A DNA stretch of 64,000 nucleotides from Anaerolineae bacterium (GTDB taxonomy: Bacteria > Chloroflexota > Anaerolineae > Aggregatilineales > Aggregatilineaceae). A program made the position numbers and the translations under genes. Below the pieces are notes generated by a model that was given only the letters and a program-made list of their open reading frames with translations, had not been told where the DNA came from and did no database searches. Positions 16,706 to 24,868 of this stretch are shown here, piece after piece. Location: positions 1 to 64,000 of the forward strand of contig JAHDLB010000001.1 of NCBI GenBank assembly GCA_018432315.1, read 5' to 3'. Position 1 is the stretch's first letter, and every line of letters begins with the position of its first letter.

Positions 16706-18532
16706 CTAGCCGGTCTGCTCGCGGTAGATGCTGCGCAGGTAGTCGAGCCGGGCGAGGCTGTCGCCCAGCCCGCCGGGGCGCGAGCGCGCCAGCCAGTTCT
16801 CGCGCATCACCGCCGCCAGCCGCTCGAGGTCGGCCAGCAGGTCGCCCGATGAGCGGACCGGCTGCCCGGCGAGCTGCAGCCCGCGCCAGCAGGCATGGCG
16901 CAGCAGGTCCGCGACCATGCGATACTCGGCGCGGATCAGATCGGCGTCGGGGCGGGCCATCTGCGCCGAGTCCAGCGGCGCGACGATCGCGTCGATCTGT
17001 TCGAGGGCGGTCCGCAGCGCGCCCGGATCGGGCGGGGCGGGCCAGATGCTGGCCGGGGTTTCGCGCAGCAGGTCGAACAGGCGGTGGCCGTTGTGCCGCG
17101 CCAGGCCGGGCAGTTGGTAGATGTTGCCCAGGTCGTAGGCCAGCCGGCCCATGACGCCCCCCGCGTCCTCGAACGCGAACAGGTCCAGGACGCGGGGCAG
17201 GTCGAGCGCGCGGTTGGCCTCGACCGCCCACGACAGCGCCGCGCCGTAGGCATAGCCCAGGTAGTTGACCGGCTGGGGCTGCCAGTGCCCGTAGTCGCCC
17301 CATTCCGTGTTGAGCAAGCCGACCGCGCCGTGCTTCAGGCCGTTCGCCGCCGCGTTGAGCAGGTTCCCGATGGCGTTGTCGGTGCGCCCGGCCAGGCTGT
17401 TCCAGCCGGACGTGCCGGGGCAGACGTAAAACGGGATGCCGGACCCGGCGAACAGCGCGCCGTGCGCGTCGAAGGGATGGTCGGCCTCGTAGCCCCATTC
17501 CATCGCGATTGCGTCGCGCGGCAGCTCCGGCACCAGGTCGGGGTGATCGATGATGATGTCGCCCCAGAACTGCATCCGGCGGCCCCGCGCGGTCACCAGA
17601 TCGTGCAGCCCCAGCAGGTAGTCCAGGTAGACGCGCCCCGCGCCGTGTTCCTCGACGCGATCCTTGCTGCGGCCCCGGCCCAGTTCCCACGGCTCGTCGC
17701 CGCCCACGTTGACCAGCGGGCTGGTGAAGTGCGGCAGCAGCTCGTCGTACAGCCCGGCGATCAGCTCCAGGCTGGCCGGGTCGACCGGGTTGAGCGTGGA
17801 GGCCGGGCGCCAGTCGCCGTAATAGCCGGTGAACCCGTCCGGGCACTCGGCCAGCGGCAGGTAGCGCTCGTGCTTGAGCCAGCGCTCCATGTGGCCCAGG
17901 CTGTTTTGGTTGGGCACCAGCGTCACGTGCCGCTGGCGGCAGAAGGCGTCGAGCTGCAGGATCTCCTCGCCGGTGAAGGGCGAGGCGCTGGCCCACACGT
18001 CCGGGTGGGCGCGGTAGGCGAAGGTGTGCTCCATGTAAAGCTGGAACTGGTTGATCTTCCACCCGGCCAGTCGGTCGACGAGGTCCATCACGGTGGCGAG
18101 GGTGGGCACGCGGTCGCGGCTGACGTCGAGCATCACGCCGCGCGCGGGGTAGTCCGGCCAGTCGGTGATCGCCAGGGCGGGCAGGTCCGCGCCGCGCTGC
18201 CGGACGATCTGGCGCAGCGTGCCCACGCCGTAGAAGACGCCCGCCGCGTCCGTCCCGGTGATGGTGATGCCGTCCGGCGCGATGTCGAGCCGGTAGCCCT
18301 GGGCGCGCCCGGCGGCGGGATCGAGGCGCAGCGTCAGCCCGGCGTCCGCGTAGCCGCTCCCGGCGACGATCTCCCAGTCGCGGCCCGCGCCCTCGGCCAG
18401 GGCTGCCTGGGCGATCTGGGCCTCGAAGAACAGGTCCGCGCCGGGAATGACGATCAGCGCGCGGTCGGGCAGGGCGGCGCGGCCTTCGCGGCGGTCGATA
18501 CGGCGCGGGGCGGGGAGCAGGTGCTCGATCAT
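16706..18532 (-). CDS. Glycoside hydrolase family 20 protein (beta-N-acetylhexosaminidase-like)
   Basis: This protein of about 608 residues has an N-terminal GH20b-like domain (about 1-120, ending DAAGVFYGVGTLRQIV) followed by the GH20 TIM barrel (from DYPARGVMLDVSRDRVPT). The catalytic Asp-Glu pair is in NVGGDEPWELG near residue 279; the family allows Asn or His at the first position. MEWGYEADHPF fits a later active-site strand. It would remove terminal N-acetylhexosamines from glycans. No signal peptide is visible, so it may act in the cytoplasm on imported oligosaccharides. The ATG at 18532 follows GAGGAG; a GTG at 18547 is the alternative. It diverges from the UroD/uxaC/uxaE genes across LacI-type operators. 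Confidence 0.85.
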   Translation of the reverse strand: MIEHLLPAPRRIDRREGRAALPDRALIVIPGADLFFEAQIAQAALAEGAGRDWEIVAGSGYADAGLTLRLDPAAGRAQGYRLDIAPDGITITGTDAAGVFYGVGTLRQIVRQRGADLPALAITDWPDYPARGVMLDVSRDRVPTLATVMDLVDRLAGWKINQFQLYMEHTFAYRAHPDVWASASPFTGEEILQLDAFCRQRHVTLVPNQNSLGHMERWLKHERYLPLAECPDGFTGYYGDWRPASTLNPVDPASLELIAGLYDELLPHFTSPLVNVGGDEPWELGRGRSKDRVEEHGAGRVYLDYLLGLHDLVTARGRRMQFWGDIIIDHPDLVPELPRDAIAMEWGYEADHPFDAHGALFAGSGIPFYVCPGTSGWNSLAGRTDNAIGNLLNAAANGLKHGAVGLLNTEWGDYGHWQPQPVNYLGYAYGAALSWAVEANRALDLPRVLDLFAFEDAGGVMGRLAYDLGNIYQLPGLARHNGHRLFDLLRETPASIWPAPPDPGALRTALEQIDAIVAPLDSAQMARPDADLIRAEYRMVADLLRHACWRGLQLAGQPVRSSGDLLADLERLAAVMRENWLARSRPGGLGDSLARLDYLRSIYREQTG

Positions 18533-18620
18533 GGGTTGACTCCTCACGGGTGCATGCAGGTCGTGCGCGTATTGTAGCAGCGGCGGCTTGACTCCGGAAA
18601 TGCGCCTGTGATACGCTGGC

Positions 18621-18644
18621 GTTAGCGCTAACGTGAACGTTAAC
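18621..18644. promoter_or_regulatory. Two adjacent LacI/GalR-type operators
   Basis: GTTAGCGCTAAC is a perfect 12-base palindrome with the central CG and flanks typical of LacI-family operators. It is followed directly by GTGAACGTTAAC, a near-perfect second copy with one mismatch. They sit between the divergent GH20 and UroD-family genes and could control both directions. No LacI-family gene lies in the window, so the regulator is elsewhere. Confidence 0.6.
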
Positions 18645-18723
18645 GACTTGTGCCTTCCCGGCGCGCCGCTTCGGTGCTAAGATCGAGCCAGCGCCGCGAG
18701 CCGGACGACTACAGGACGAGCCA

Positions 18724-19759
18724 ATGCCCCTGACCACGGCTGATCAATTTCTGCCCGTCGAGCTGGTGTTCAACCCGCACTGGTGGCACCAGACGGCGGG
18801 CATCGCCTTCGACGAGGCGTTTTACCTCGACGCGCCGACGCGCATCCGCGACGACGTGACCATGCGCCGCGTGCTGTACGAGCGGTACGGCGATCTGGGC
18901 CAGGGCGAGCCCGATCCGGAGCCGCGCCCGGTCATCGGCTCGCCCTACGTGGCGGGCGGCTTCGTCATCCCGGCCCTGCTGGACGCCGAGATCCTCTTCG
19001 CGCCGGACGCCGCGCCCCAGCCCCGGCCCATCGCCCTGACGATGGACGCGATCGCCGCGCTCGAAAAGCCGGATTACACAGCGCGCTGGCCGGTGCGGGA
19101 ACTGCTGGCCGACATGGACGCGCTGGAGGCCGAATACGGCTACGTCGTCGGCGACACCAACACCGACGGGCTGCTCAACGCGGCCTATCACCTCTACGGG
19201 CAGGACCTGTTCCTCGACTTCTACCAGGCGCCGGAGCGCGTGACGCGCCTGCTGGACCTGATCGGCGAGCTGATCGTCGACGTGGCGCTGGCGTTCCGCG
19301 CCCGGACGGGCACCTGCTCGGTGTCGGTCAACCGCATGGTAGCCCACGTCGACCCGGCGATGTTCCTGCACGCCAACTGCTCGGTGCAGATGATCTCGCC
19401 GGAGAGCTACCGCGCCATCCAGCTCCCGGTCGAGCAGCGCATGGCCGCCCGCATCCAGCCGTTCGGGATTCACCACTGCGGGGGCAACCTGCACCGCGTC
19501 GCGCCGGTCTATGCCGAAACGGGCGCGATCTACTACGAAGTGGGCTGGGGTTCGGACCCCGCCGCGTGCCGCGCCGCGCTGCCGGATGCTGCAGGCCACG
19601 CCCGCCGAAATCGCCGAAGATACCGAGCGCCTGCTGCGGGCGGTGGGTCCGCTGGAAGGGGCCGGTATCTGCTGCATCAACATGGACGCGGGCACGCCGG
19701 ACGACAACATTTTCGCCATGTTCGAGGTCGTCCAGCGCTACCGCGCGTATGGCGCCTAG
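18724..19759 (+). pseudogene. UroD-family protein gene, frameshifted by an internal deletion
   Basis: The first frame encodes a uroporphyrinogen-decarboxylase-like protein (PVELVFNPHWWHQ, YVVGDTNTDGLLNAAY, FGIHHCGGNLHRV, YYEVGWGSDPAACRAALPDA) up to about 19590. It then reads into Arg/Gly-rich nonsense. The natural C-terminus (MLQATPAEIAEDTERLL...INMDAGTPDDNIFAMFEVVQ) continues in another frame to a TAG at 19757. The join CCGGATGCTG reads LPDA in one frame and RML in the other. A deletion between two short direct repeats therefore explains both the shift and the roughly ten missing residues (inference from family alignment). Members of this family near sugar genes are not true HemE; their substrates are mostly unknown. 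A sequencing error is not excluded. Confidence 0.75.
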
Positions 19760-19829
19760 CTGCCGCGAGCGCTGGCGACCAGGCAAAAAACGACCTTTTG
19801 TGCGTAGAGTGCTTTGAAGGAGCTTACCT

Positions 19830-21248
19830 GTGTCTACACCGCTGACCCTGCCCGCCGACCGTTACTTCGGCCCCGGCGACCGCCAGAAGGCGCTGGCCCG
19901 CGAGCTGTACGAGCCGGTGGCCGGCCTGCCCCTGATCTGCCCGCATGGGCACGTCGATCCGCGCCTGCTCGCCGATCCGGACTACGATTTCGGCTCGCCG
20001 GTGGACCTGCTGATCATTCCCGATCACTACATCTTCCGCATGTTGTACTCGCAGGGCGTCGCGCTCGAAGACCTGGGCATCCCGCGCCAGGACGGCGCGC
20101 CGGTCGAGCGCGATCACCGCAAAATCTGGCAGACGTTCGCCGAGCATTTCTACCTGTTCCGCGCCACGCCGACCGGCATCTGGCTCAACCAGGAGCTGTA
20201 CGAGGTCTTCGGCGTGCGCGAGAAGCTGGACGGCGCCACCGCCCAGGCGATCTACGACCAGATCGCGGCCAGAATCGCCGCGCCGGAGTTCCGGCCCCGG
20301 CGGCTGTTCGAGCAGTTCAACATCGAGGTGCTGTGCACCACCGACGCCGCGACCGACCCGCTCGACCACCACCGCGCGATCCGCGAGTCGGGCTGGGCGG
20401 GCTGCGTGCGGCCCACCTTCCGCCCGGACGCCGTCGTCAACCTGGACGCCGAAGGCTGGCGCGCCAACATCGACCGGTTGAGCGCGATCAGCGGGATCGA
20501 GGTGACCGGCTACGCGGCGTTCATCCGGGCGCTGGAGGATCGCCGCGCCTTCTTCAAGGCGATGGGCGCGCGCGCCACCGATCACGCCGCGCTGACGGCG
20601 CAGACCGGCCCGCTGGGCGAGCGCGAGGCAGACGCGATCTTCGGGCGGGCGCTGCGCGGCGAGGCCACCGCCGAGGACGCGGCCCGCTTCACCGGCCACA
20701 TGCTGATCGAGATGGCGCGCATGAGCGTCGAGGATGGGCTGGTGATGCAGCTTCACGTGGGGTCGTGGCGCAACCACAACCGCGCCCTGTTCGAGCGCTT
20801 TGGCCGCGACAAGGGCGCCGACATCCCGATCCGGGGCGAGTTCACGCGCGCCCTGCTGCCGCTGCTGGACGCGTACGGAAACGACCCGCGCCTGACGCTG
20901 ATCCTGTTCACGCTGGACGAGACGACCTACGCTCGCGAGCTGGCCCCGCTGGCCGGGCACTATCCTGCCATCAAGATCGGGCCGCCGTGGTGGTTCAACG
21001 ACAGCCTGAACGGCATGGCGCGCTACTTCGACCAGGTCGTGGAGACGGCGGGCATTTACAACACGGCGGGCTTCAACGACGACACGCGCGCCTACCCGTC
21101 GATCCCGGCGCGGCACGACGTGTGGCGGCGGGCCAGCGCCAACTGGCTGGCGGGGCTGGTCCTGCGCGGGATCGTGGATCGCGAAGGCGCCGCCGCCATG
21201 ATGGGCGACCTGGCCTACGGGTTGGCGAAGCGCGCCTACCATCTATAA
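19830..21248 (+). CDS. uxaC: Glucuronate (uronate) isomerase
   Basis: UxaC converts D-glucuronate to D-fructuronate and D-galacturonate to D-tagaturonate, the first step of hexuronate breakdown. The 472-residue protein has the amidohydrolase-type barrel: metal ligands in CPHGHVDPRLL near residue 31, EVLCTTDAATDPLDHH near 165, VRPTFRPD, MQLHVGSWRNHN and FNDDTRAYPSIPARHDVWRR. All are characteristic of the family, and the length is usual. It starts with GTG behind AAGGAG. It lies 20 bases upstream of uxaE and 70 bases after the damaged UroD-family gene, so all three were probably co-transcribed. Confidence 0.95.
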   Translation: MSTPLTLPADRYFGPGDRQKALARELYEPVAGLPLICPHGHVDPRLLADPDYDFGSPVDLLIIPDHYIFRMLYSQGVALEDLGIPRQDGAPVERDHRKIWQTFAEHFYLFRATPTGIWLNQELYEVFGVREKLDGATAQAIYDQIAARIAAPEFRPRRLFEQFNIEVLCTTDAATDPLDHHRAIRESGWAGCVRPTFRPDAVVNLDAEGWRANIDRLSAISGIEVTGYAAFIRALEDRRAFFKAMGARATDHAALTAQTGPLGEREADAIFGRALRGEATAEDAARFTGHMLIEMARMSVEDGLVMQLHVGSWRNHNRALFERFGRDKGADIPIRGEFTRALLPLLDAYGNDPRLTLILFTLDETTYARELAPLAGHYPAIKIGPPWWFNDSLNGMARYFDQVVETAGIYNTAGFNDDTRAYPSIPARHDVWRRASANWLAGLVLRGIVDREGAAAMMGDLAYGLAKRAYHL

Positions 21249-21268
21249 GAAAGCGACTGGGGAACACC

Positions 21269-22714
21269 ATGAATCTGAACGCATTGGGTGATCTGGCTGT
21301 CTATCCGGACTCGCTCGTCGAGCACGAGGGGTTGACCTATTTCCTGGCCCGCGACCCGGCTTCGGGCGAGAAATGGCTGGGCGTGGTGGGGGACGCGGCG
21401 GGCTTCGAGGGCAAGCCCCACGCGGCCAGCGGCGCGCTGCTCTGCTCGCGCACGCCAGCCAACGCGGCGGCGCTGCGGGCGCGGCTGCCCTGGCTGAGCC
21501 CGGTGCCGTTGGGCCTGCGCACGGTGGCCGGGATGGGCGACCGGCTGGGGCTGGCGACGCCGGGGCATGCAGCCGCCGCGCGCGGGACCGGCGTCGCGCC
21601 GATGTTCGCGCAGCAGTCCGTCCGCGAGAACGTCCGCACGCGCCGCTCGCCGCAGCAGGTGCTCGACGACGCGATGTGGGGCGCCTTCCAGGCGGGCTGG
21701 CGCGAGCCGTGGGGCGCGGACGCCGACCACCTCAAGGAAACGGACGTGATCGCGGCGTTCGTCGAGGCGGGCTATTCGTTCTTCACCGTCGATCCGGGCG
21801 ATCACGTGGACGGCGAGGCCGACACCGACAACAAGGCGACGCTGGACGAGAAGATCCAGGCCGTGCCGTGGGACGCGCTCGACAGCTCGCCGGAGGACCT
21901 GCGGGGCCGCTTCCTGGGGCTGGAGGTGCCGCTGAACGGGATCACGCTGGTGTTCGACGAGATCAAGCTGCTGCGCGCGGCGGTGAAGTACGGCGCGGCG
22001 CTGGCGCACGTGCTCAAGCTGTACCGCCACCTGTGCAGCCTGATGGGCGACCGCCCGTTCGATTTCGAGGTGTCGGTTGACGAGACGGACACGCCCACCA
22101 CGATCCACGAGCACTACTACATCGCGACCGAGCTTCAGCGCCTGGGCGTGCAGTGGGTGAGCCTGGCGCCGCGCTTCGTGGGGCGTTTCGAGAAGGGCGT
22201 CGATTTCATCGGCGACCTGGACGAGCTGGACCAGGACATCGCGCGGCACGTCGCCGTGATGCAGTACATCGGCGGCTACAAGCTCAGCCTGCACTCCGGC
22301 TCGGACAAGTTCAGTGTGTACCCGCTGGCCGTGCGTCACGCCGGGAAGCTGGTGCATCTGAAGACGGCGGGCACCAGCTACCTGGAAGCCCTGCGCGTGA
22401 TCGCCGAGGTCGACCCGGCGTTCTTCCGCGAGATTCTCGGCTTCTCGCGCAATCGCTACGACGACGACCGCGCGTCGTACCACGTCTCGGCGCGCAAGGA
22501 GAACGTCCCGTCTCCGGCGGACGTGGCCGACGCGGACCTGCCGGACCTGCTCGACCAGTTCGACGCGCGGCAGGTGCTGCACGTGGCCTACGGCTCGGTG
22601 CTGGATCGCTATGGCAGGCAGTTGCACGCCGTCCTGGAACAGCACGAGGCGCGCTACATCGCCGTGCTCGAACGGCACTTTGCCCGGCACATCGCGCCGT
22701 TCCGGCAGGCGTAG
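21269..22714 (+). CDS. uxaE: Tagaturonate epimerase
   Basis: This 481-residue protein matches the tagaturonate/fructuronate epimerase family first described in Thermotoga maritima, which turns D-tagaturonate into D-fructuronate and joins the galacturonate and glucuronate branches. Recognised features are DADHLKETDVIAAFVEAGYSFFTVDPGDHVD, FEVSVDETDTPTTIHEHYYIATEL, VSLAPRFVG and KLSLHSGSDKFSVYPL, with conserved acidic and His residues that could bind metal. It follows uxaC by 20 bases. The later enzymes UxuB and UxuA are not in the window; KDG kinase is at 28455-29489. Confidence 0.9.
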   Translation: MNLNALGDLAVYPDSLVEHEGLTYFLARDPASGEKWLGVVGDAAGFEGKPHAASGALLCSRTPANAAALRARLPWLSPVPLGLRTVAGMGDRLGLATPGHAAAARGTGVAPMFAQQSVRENVRTRRSPQQVLDDAMWGAFQAGWREPWGADADHLKETDVIAAFVEAGYSFFTVDPGDHVDGEADTDNKATLDEKIQAVPWDALDSSPEDLRGRFLGLEVPLNGITLVFDEIKLLRAAVKYGAALAHVLKLYRHLCSLMGDRPFDFEVSVDETDTPTTIHEHYYIATELQRLGVQWVSLAPRFVGRFEKGVDFIGDLDELDQDIARHVAVMQYIGGYKLSLHSGSDKFSVYPLAVRHAGKLVHLKTAGTSYLEALRVIAEVDPAFFREILGFSRNRYDDDRASYHVSARKENVPSPADVADADLPDLLDQFDARQVLHVAYGSVLDRYGRQLHAVLEQHEARYIAVLERHFARHIAPFRQA

Positions 22715-22735
22715 CCGCGCCGCGCGGATTGGCGA

Positions 22736-23167
22736 TCAGGGGCGCCCGGCCAGCTCGGCCACCTTCGCGCGGAAGGCGCCCCTGTCCGGCAAGCCGGTCT
22801 CGCGCATGACGACCCGGCCCGCCCCGTCGAACAGCAGGGTGGTGGGCACGGACGAAACGCCGTACAGGCTCGCCGCCTCGCGTCCCACGTCGCTCAGCAG
22901 GTCGAGCCGGAGCACGGTCGCCTGCCCGCTGACATCATCCTCGATCCCATCCACGATGGGTTTCGCAACGGTGCAGATCGTTCAAAGGTTCGTGTAGAAT
23001 TCGACGACGGTCGGCTCGCCGCGCCGGACGTGGGCTTGCAGCTCGTTCACGCTCTCGATGTCGCTGGGGTGGATGTACCACACGATGTGCAGCCCCACGA
23101 ACACGGCCACCCCCGCCAGCATGATCGCCAGCAGTTTGTTGTTCATCACAAAGGTCAACAATCCCAT
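22736..23167 (-). CDS. Membrane-anchored thioredoxin-like selenoprotein (UGA at codon 62, motif U-T-I-C)
   Basis: The 143-residue frame runs from ATG 23167 (after AGGAAGG) to TGA 22736, broken only by an in-frame TGA at 22984-22982. Residues about 10-31 form one membrane helix, followed by a thioredoxin fold. Strand VVEFYTNL leads to U62-T-I-C65, exactly where thioredoxins have C-x-x-C, then a helix, and the cis-Pro motif SSVPTTLLFD (Pro108). Both halves are in one frame and each alone is half a domain, so readthrough as selenocysteine is far more likely than decay. A hairpin follows the UGA. The domain should face outside, with an electron-transfer role in thiol or peroxide chemistry (inference). 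The disulfide oxidoreductase gene lies 74 bases upstream. Confidence 0.88.
22946..22960 (-). promoter_or_regulatory. Putative bacterial SECIS hairpin in the thioredoxin-like gene
   Basis: On the coding strand a perfect 6-bp stem (CCCATC / GATGGG) closes a GTG loop, 27 nt after the UGA. The arrangement (perfect stem, three-base loop beginning GT, similar distance) is shared with the hairpin behind the selD UGA although the stems differ in sequence. Confidence 0.65.
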
Positions 23168-23241
23168 CCGCGATTCCTTCCTGGTGCGCGCAGTCCTACC
23201 CTTTTTGGATGTCACCGCGCGCCAGACGTTGCATGGAGCGC

Positions 23242-24612
23242 TCAACTGTCGAGCGGTTCGAGCTCGCCCAGCAGCGTCGGGATCAACTCGGCCACGGTGG
23301 GATGGATGTGGACCGTGTTCTGCATGACGGTGTACGGCGCCTGGGCGGCCATCTGGTCGGTGATGGTGTGCACGATCTCGTCCCCGCCGATGCCGAACAC
23401 CGCCGCCCCCAGGAACAGCTTCGTTTCGGCATCGACCAGCACCTTGATGAACCCCGCCGTTTCGTCGCGCTCGATGGCGCGCGAGATGTGGGCCATCGGC
23501 TTGACGCCGACCAGCGCCTTGCGCCCCGCTTCGCGGACCTGCTGCTCGCTCATGCCCACGCGCCCCAGCGGTGGGTCGATGTAGACGGCGTAGGTCGGGA
23601 TGCGGTCGGAGACGGCGCGCGTCCCGCCGTCCAGGTTGTCGCGCACGATCTCGAAGTCGTTGTACGAGGTGTGCGTGAAAGCGCCCCGCCCGTTGACGTC
23701 GCCCAGCGCCCAGACGCCCGGCACGTTGGTCTGCAGGTGATCGTCGACGGTGATGTAGCCGCGCTCGTCGGTGGCGATGCCGGCAGCGTCCAGGTTGAGC
23801 CGGTCAGAGTTGGGCCGCCGCCCCGCCGCGACCAGCAGGTGCGATCCCGCGATCGTCTCGCCCGCGCCGTCGTGCTGCACGGTGATCTCGATCCCGCCCG
23901 CGCCGCGCGCGACGCGCTGGGTTTCGGCGTCGAGCAGCACGCGGATGCCCTCGCCGCGCAGAATCGTGAGCGCCTCTTCGGCGATGTCGCGATCTTCGCG
24001 TCCCATGATCCGGGCGGCGCGCTCGACGATGGTCACCTGGCTGCCGAAGCGGCGGAACGCCTGGGCGTATTCCAGCCCGATGTACCCGCCGCCGATGATG
24101 ACCAGGTGATCGGGCAGCGCCGCCAGGTCGAGGATGCTGGTATTGGTCAGGTACGGCACGTCGTCCAGGCCGGGGATGGGCGGCACGTTGGGGCGCGCCC
24201 CGGCGTTGATGTAGACCCGGTCGGCTTCCAGCACGTCATCGCCGGCGCGGACGCGGTGCGGGCCTTCGAAATGCCCCTCGGCGCGGACGATCGTCACGTT
24301 CTCGTTGTCCTGCAGGCGCTTCTCGATCCCGCCCCGGAAGCGGCGCACGACCTCGTCCTTGCGCGCCATGACGCGGGCGAAATCCACGCTCACCGGGCCG
24401 GTCTGCACGCCGAAGTCGGCGCCGCGCCGCGCCAGGTGGGCCGCCCGCGCGCTGGCGACGAGCGTCTTGGTGGGCGTGCAGCCGGTGTTGACGCACGTGC
24501 CGCCGATGTCCCCGCGCTCGACGAGCGCGACCTGCCAGCCGCGCCCGGCCAATGCACCCGCCAGCGGAACGCCGGCCTGTCCTGATCCGATGATGATCGC
24601 GTCGTACCGCAT
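23242..24612 (-). CDS. FAD-dependent pyridine nucleotide-disulfide oxidoreductase (mercuric/dihydrolipoamide reductase-like)
   Basis: This 456-residue class I flavoprotein has the FAD-binding GSGQAG (9-14), redox-active disulfide GGTCVNTGCTPTKT (Cys40 and Cys45), NAD(P)H-binding IIGGGYIGLEYAQAF, second FAD motif VWALGDVN, and the C-terminal dimer motif with the catalytic His in HIHPTVAEL. The physiological acceptor cannot be read from sequence. The extra vicinal cysteines of true MerA are absent, so mercury reduction is unlikely. AGGAGG precedes the chosen ATG, which lies 58 codons inside a longer open frame. The thioredoxin-like selenoprotein lies immediately downstream on the same strand and is a candidate partner. 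Confidence 0.88.
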   Translation of the reverse strand: MRYDAIIIGSGQAGVPLAGALAGRGWQVALVERGDIGGTCVNTGCTPTKTLVASARAAHLARRGADFGVQTGPVSVDFARVMARKDEVVRRFRGGIEKRLQDNENVTIVRAEGHFEGPHRVRAGDDVLEADRVYINAGARPNVPPIPGLDDVPYLTNTSILDLAALPDHLVIIGGGYIGLEYAQAFRRFGSQVTIVERAARIMGREDRDIAEEALTILRGEGIRVLLDAETQRVARGAGGIEITVQHDGAGETIAGSHLLVAAGRRPNSDRLNLDAAGIATDERGYITVDDHLQTNVPGVWALGDVNGRGAFTHTSYNDFEIVRDNLDGGTRAVSDRIPTYAVYIDPPLGRVGMSEQQVREAGRKALVGVKPMAHISRAIERDETAGFIKVLVDAETKLFLGAAVFGIGGDEIVHTITDQMAAQAPYTVMQNTVHIHPTVAELIPTLLGELEPLDS

Positions 24613-24868
24613 GAAGAAACCTCCTGGATAGTACCGGTTAAGGATAGACGGGTGGCCTTCCGGCAGGCAGGCCGATGTCTCATTCCTTCGAGCCGATCGG
24701 TCACCGTGCCTGACCGGATGGACCTGTATCTCTGTATGGTTGACGTGAATCGCTATCGCACTATACTTGAAATTAACAGTTATCATACATGAGGGCCAAA
24801 CCCGGCAATTCGCGGGATATCTTCAGAATAATTTGTGTTCGCTATCGGCTGAGATAAGGGGTGGGACC

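Noticed and set aside
17680-17710. Asn instead of His before Gly-Gly-Asp-Glu in the GH20 protein as a sign of inactivity
   Set aside because: The family pattern accepts His or Asn at this place, and the catalytic Asp-Glu pair is intact.
18724-19759. Programmed ribosomal frameshifting in the UroD-family gene
   Set aside because: No slippery heptamer or strong downstream structure is visible. The missing residues at the junction fit a deletion better.
22736-23167. Reading the thioredoxin-like gene as a pseudogene with a nonsense mutation
   Set aside because: The stop is UGA, sits exactly at the first active-site Cys position, keeps the frame, is followed by a SECIS-like hairpin, and selD in the same window shows the same arrangement.
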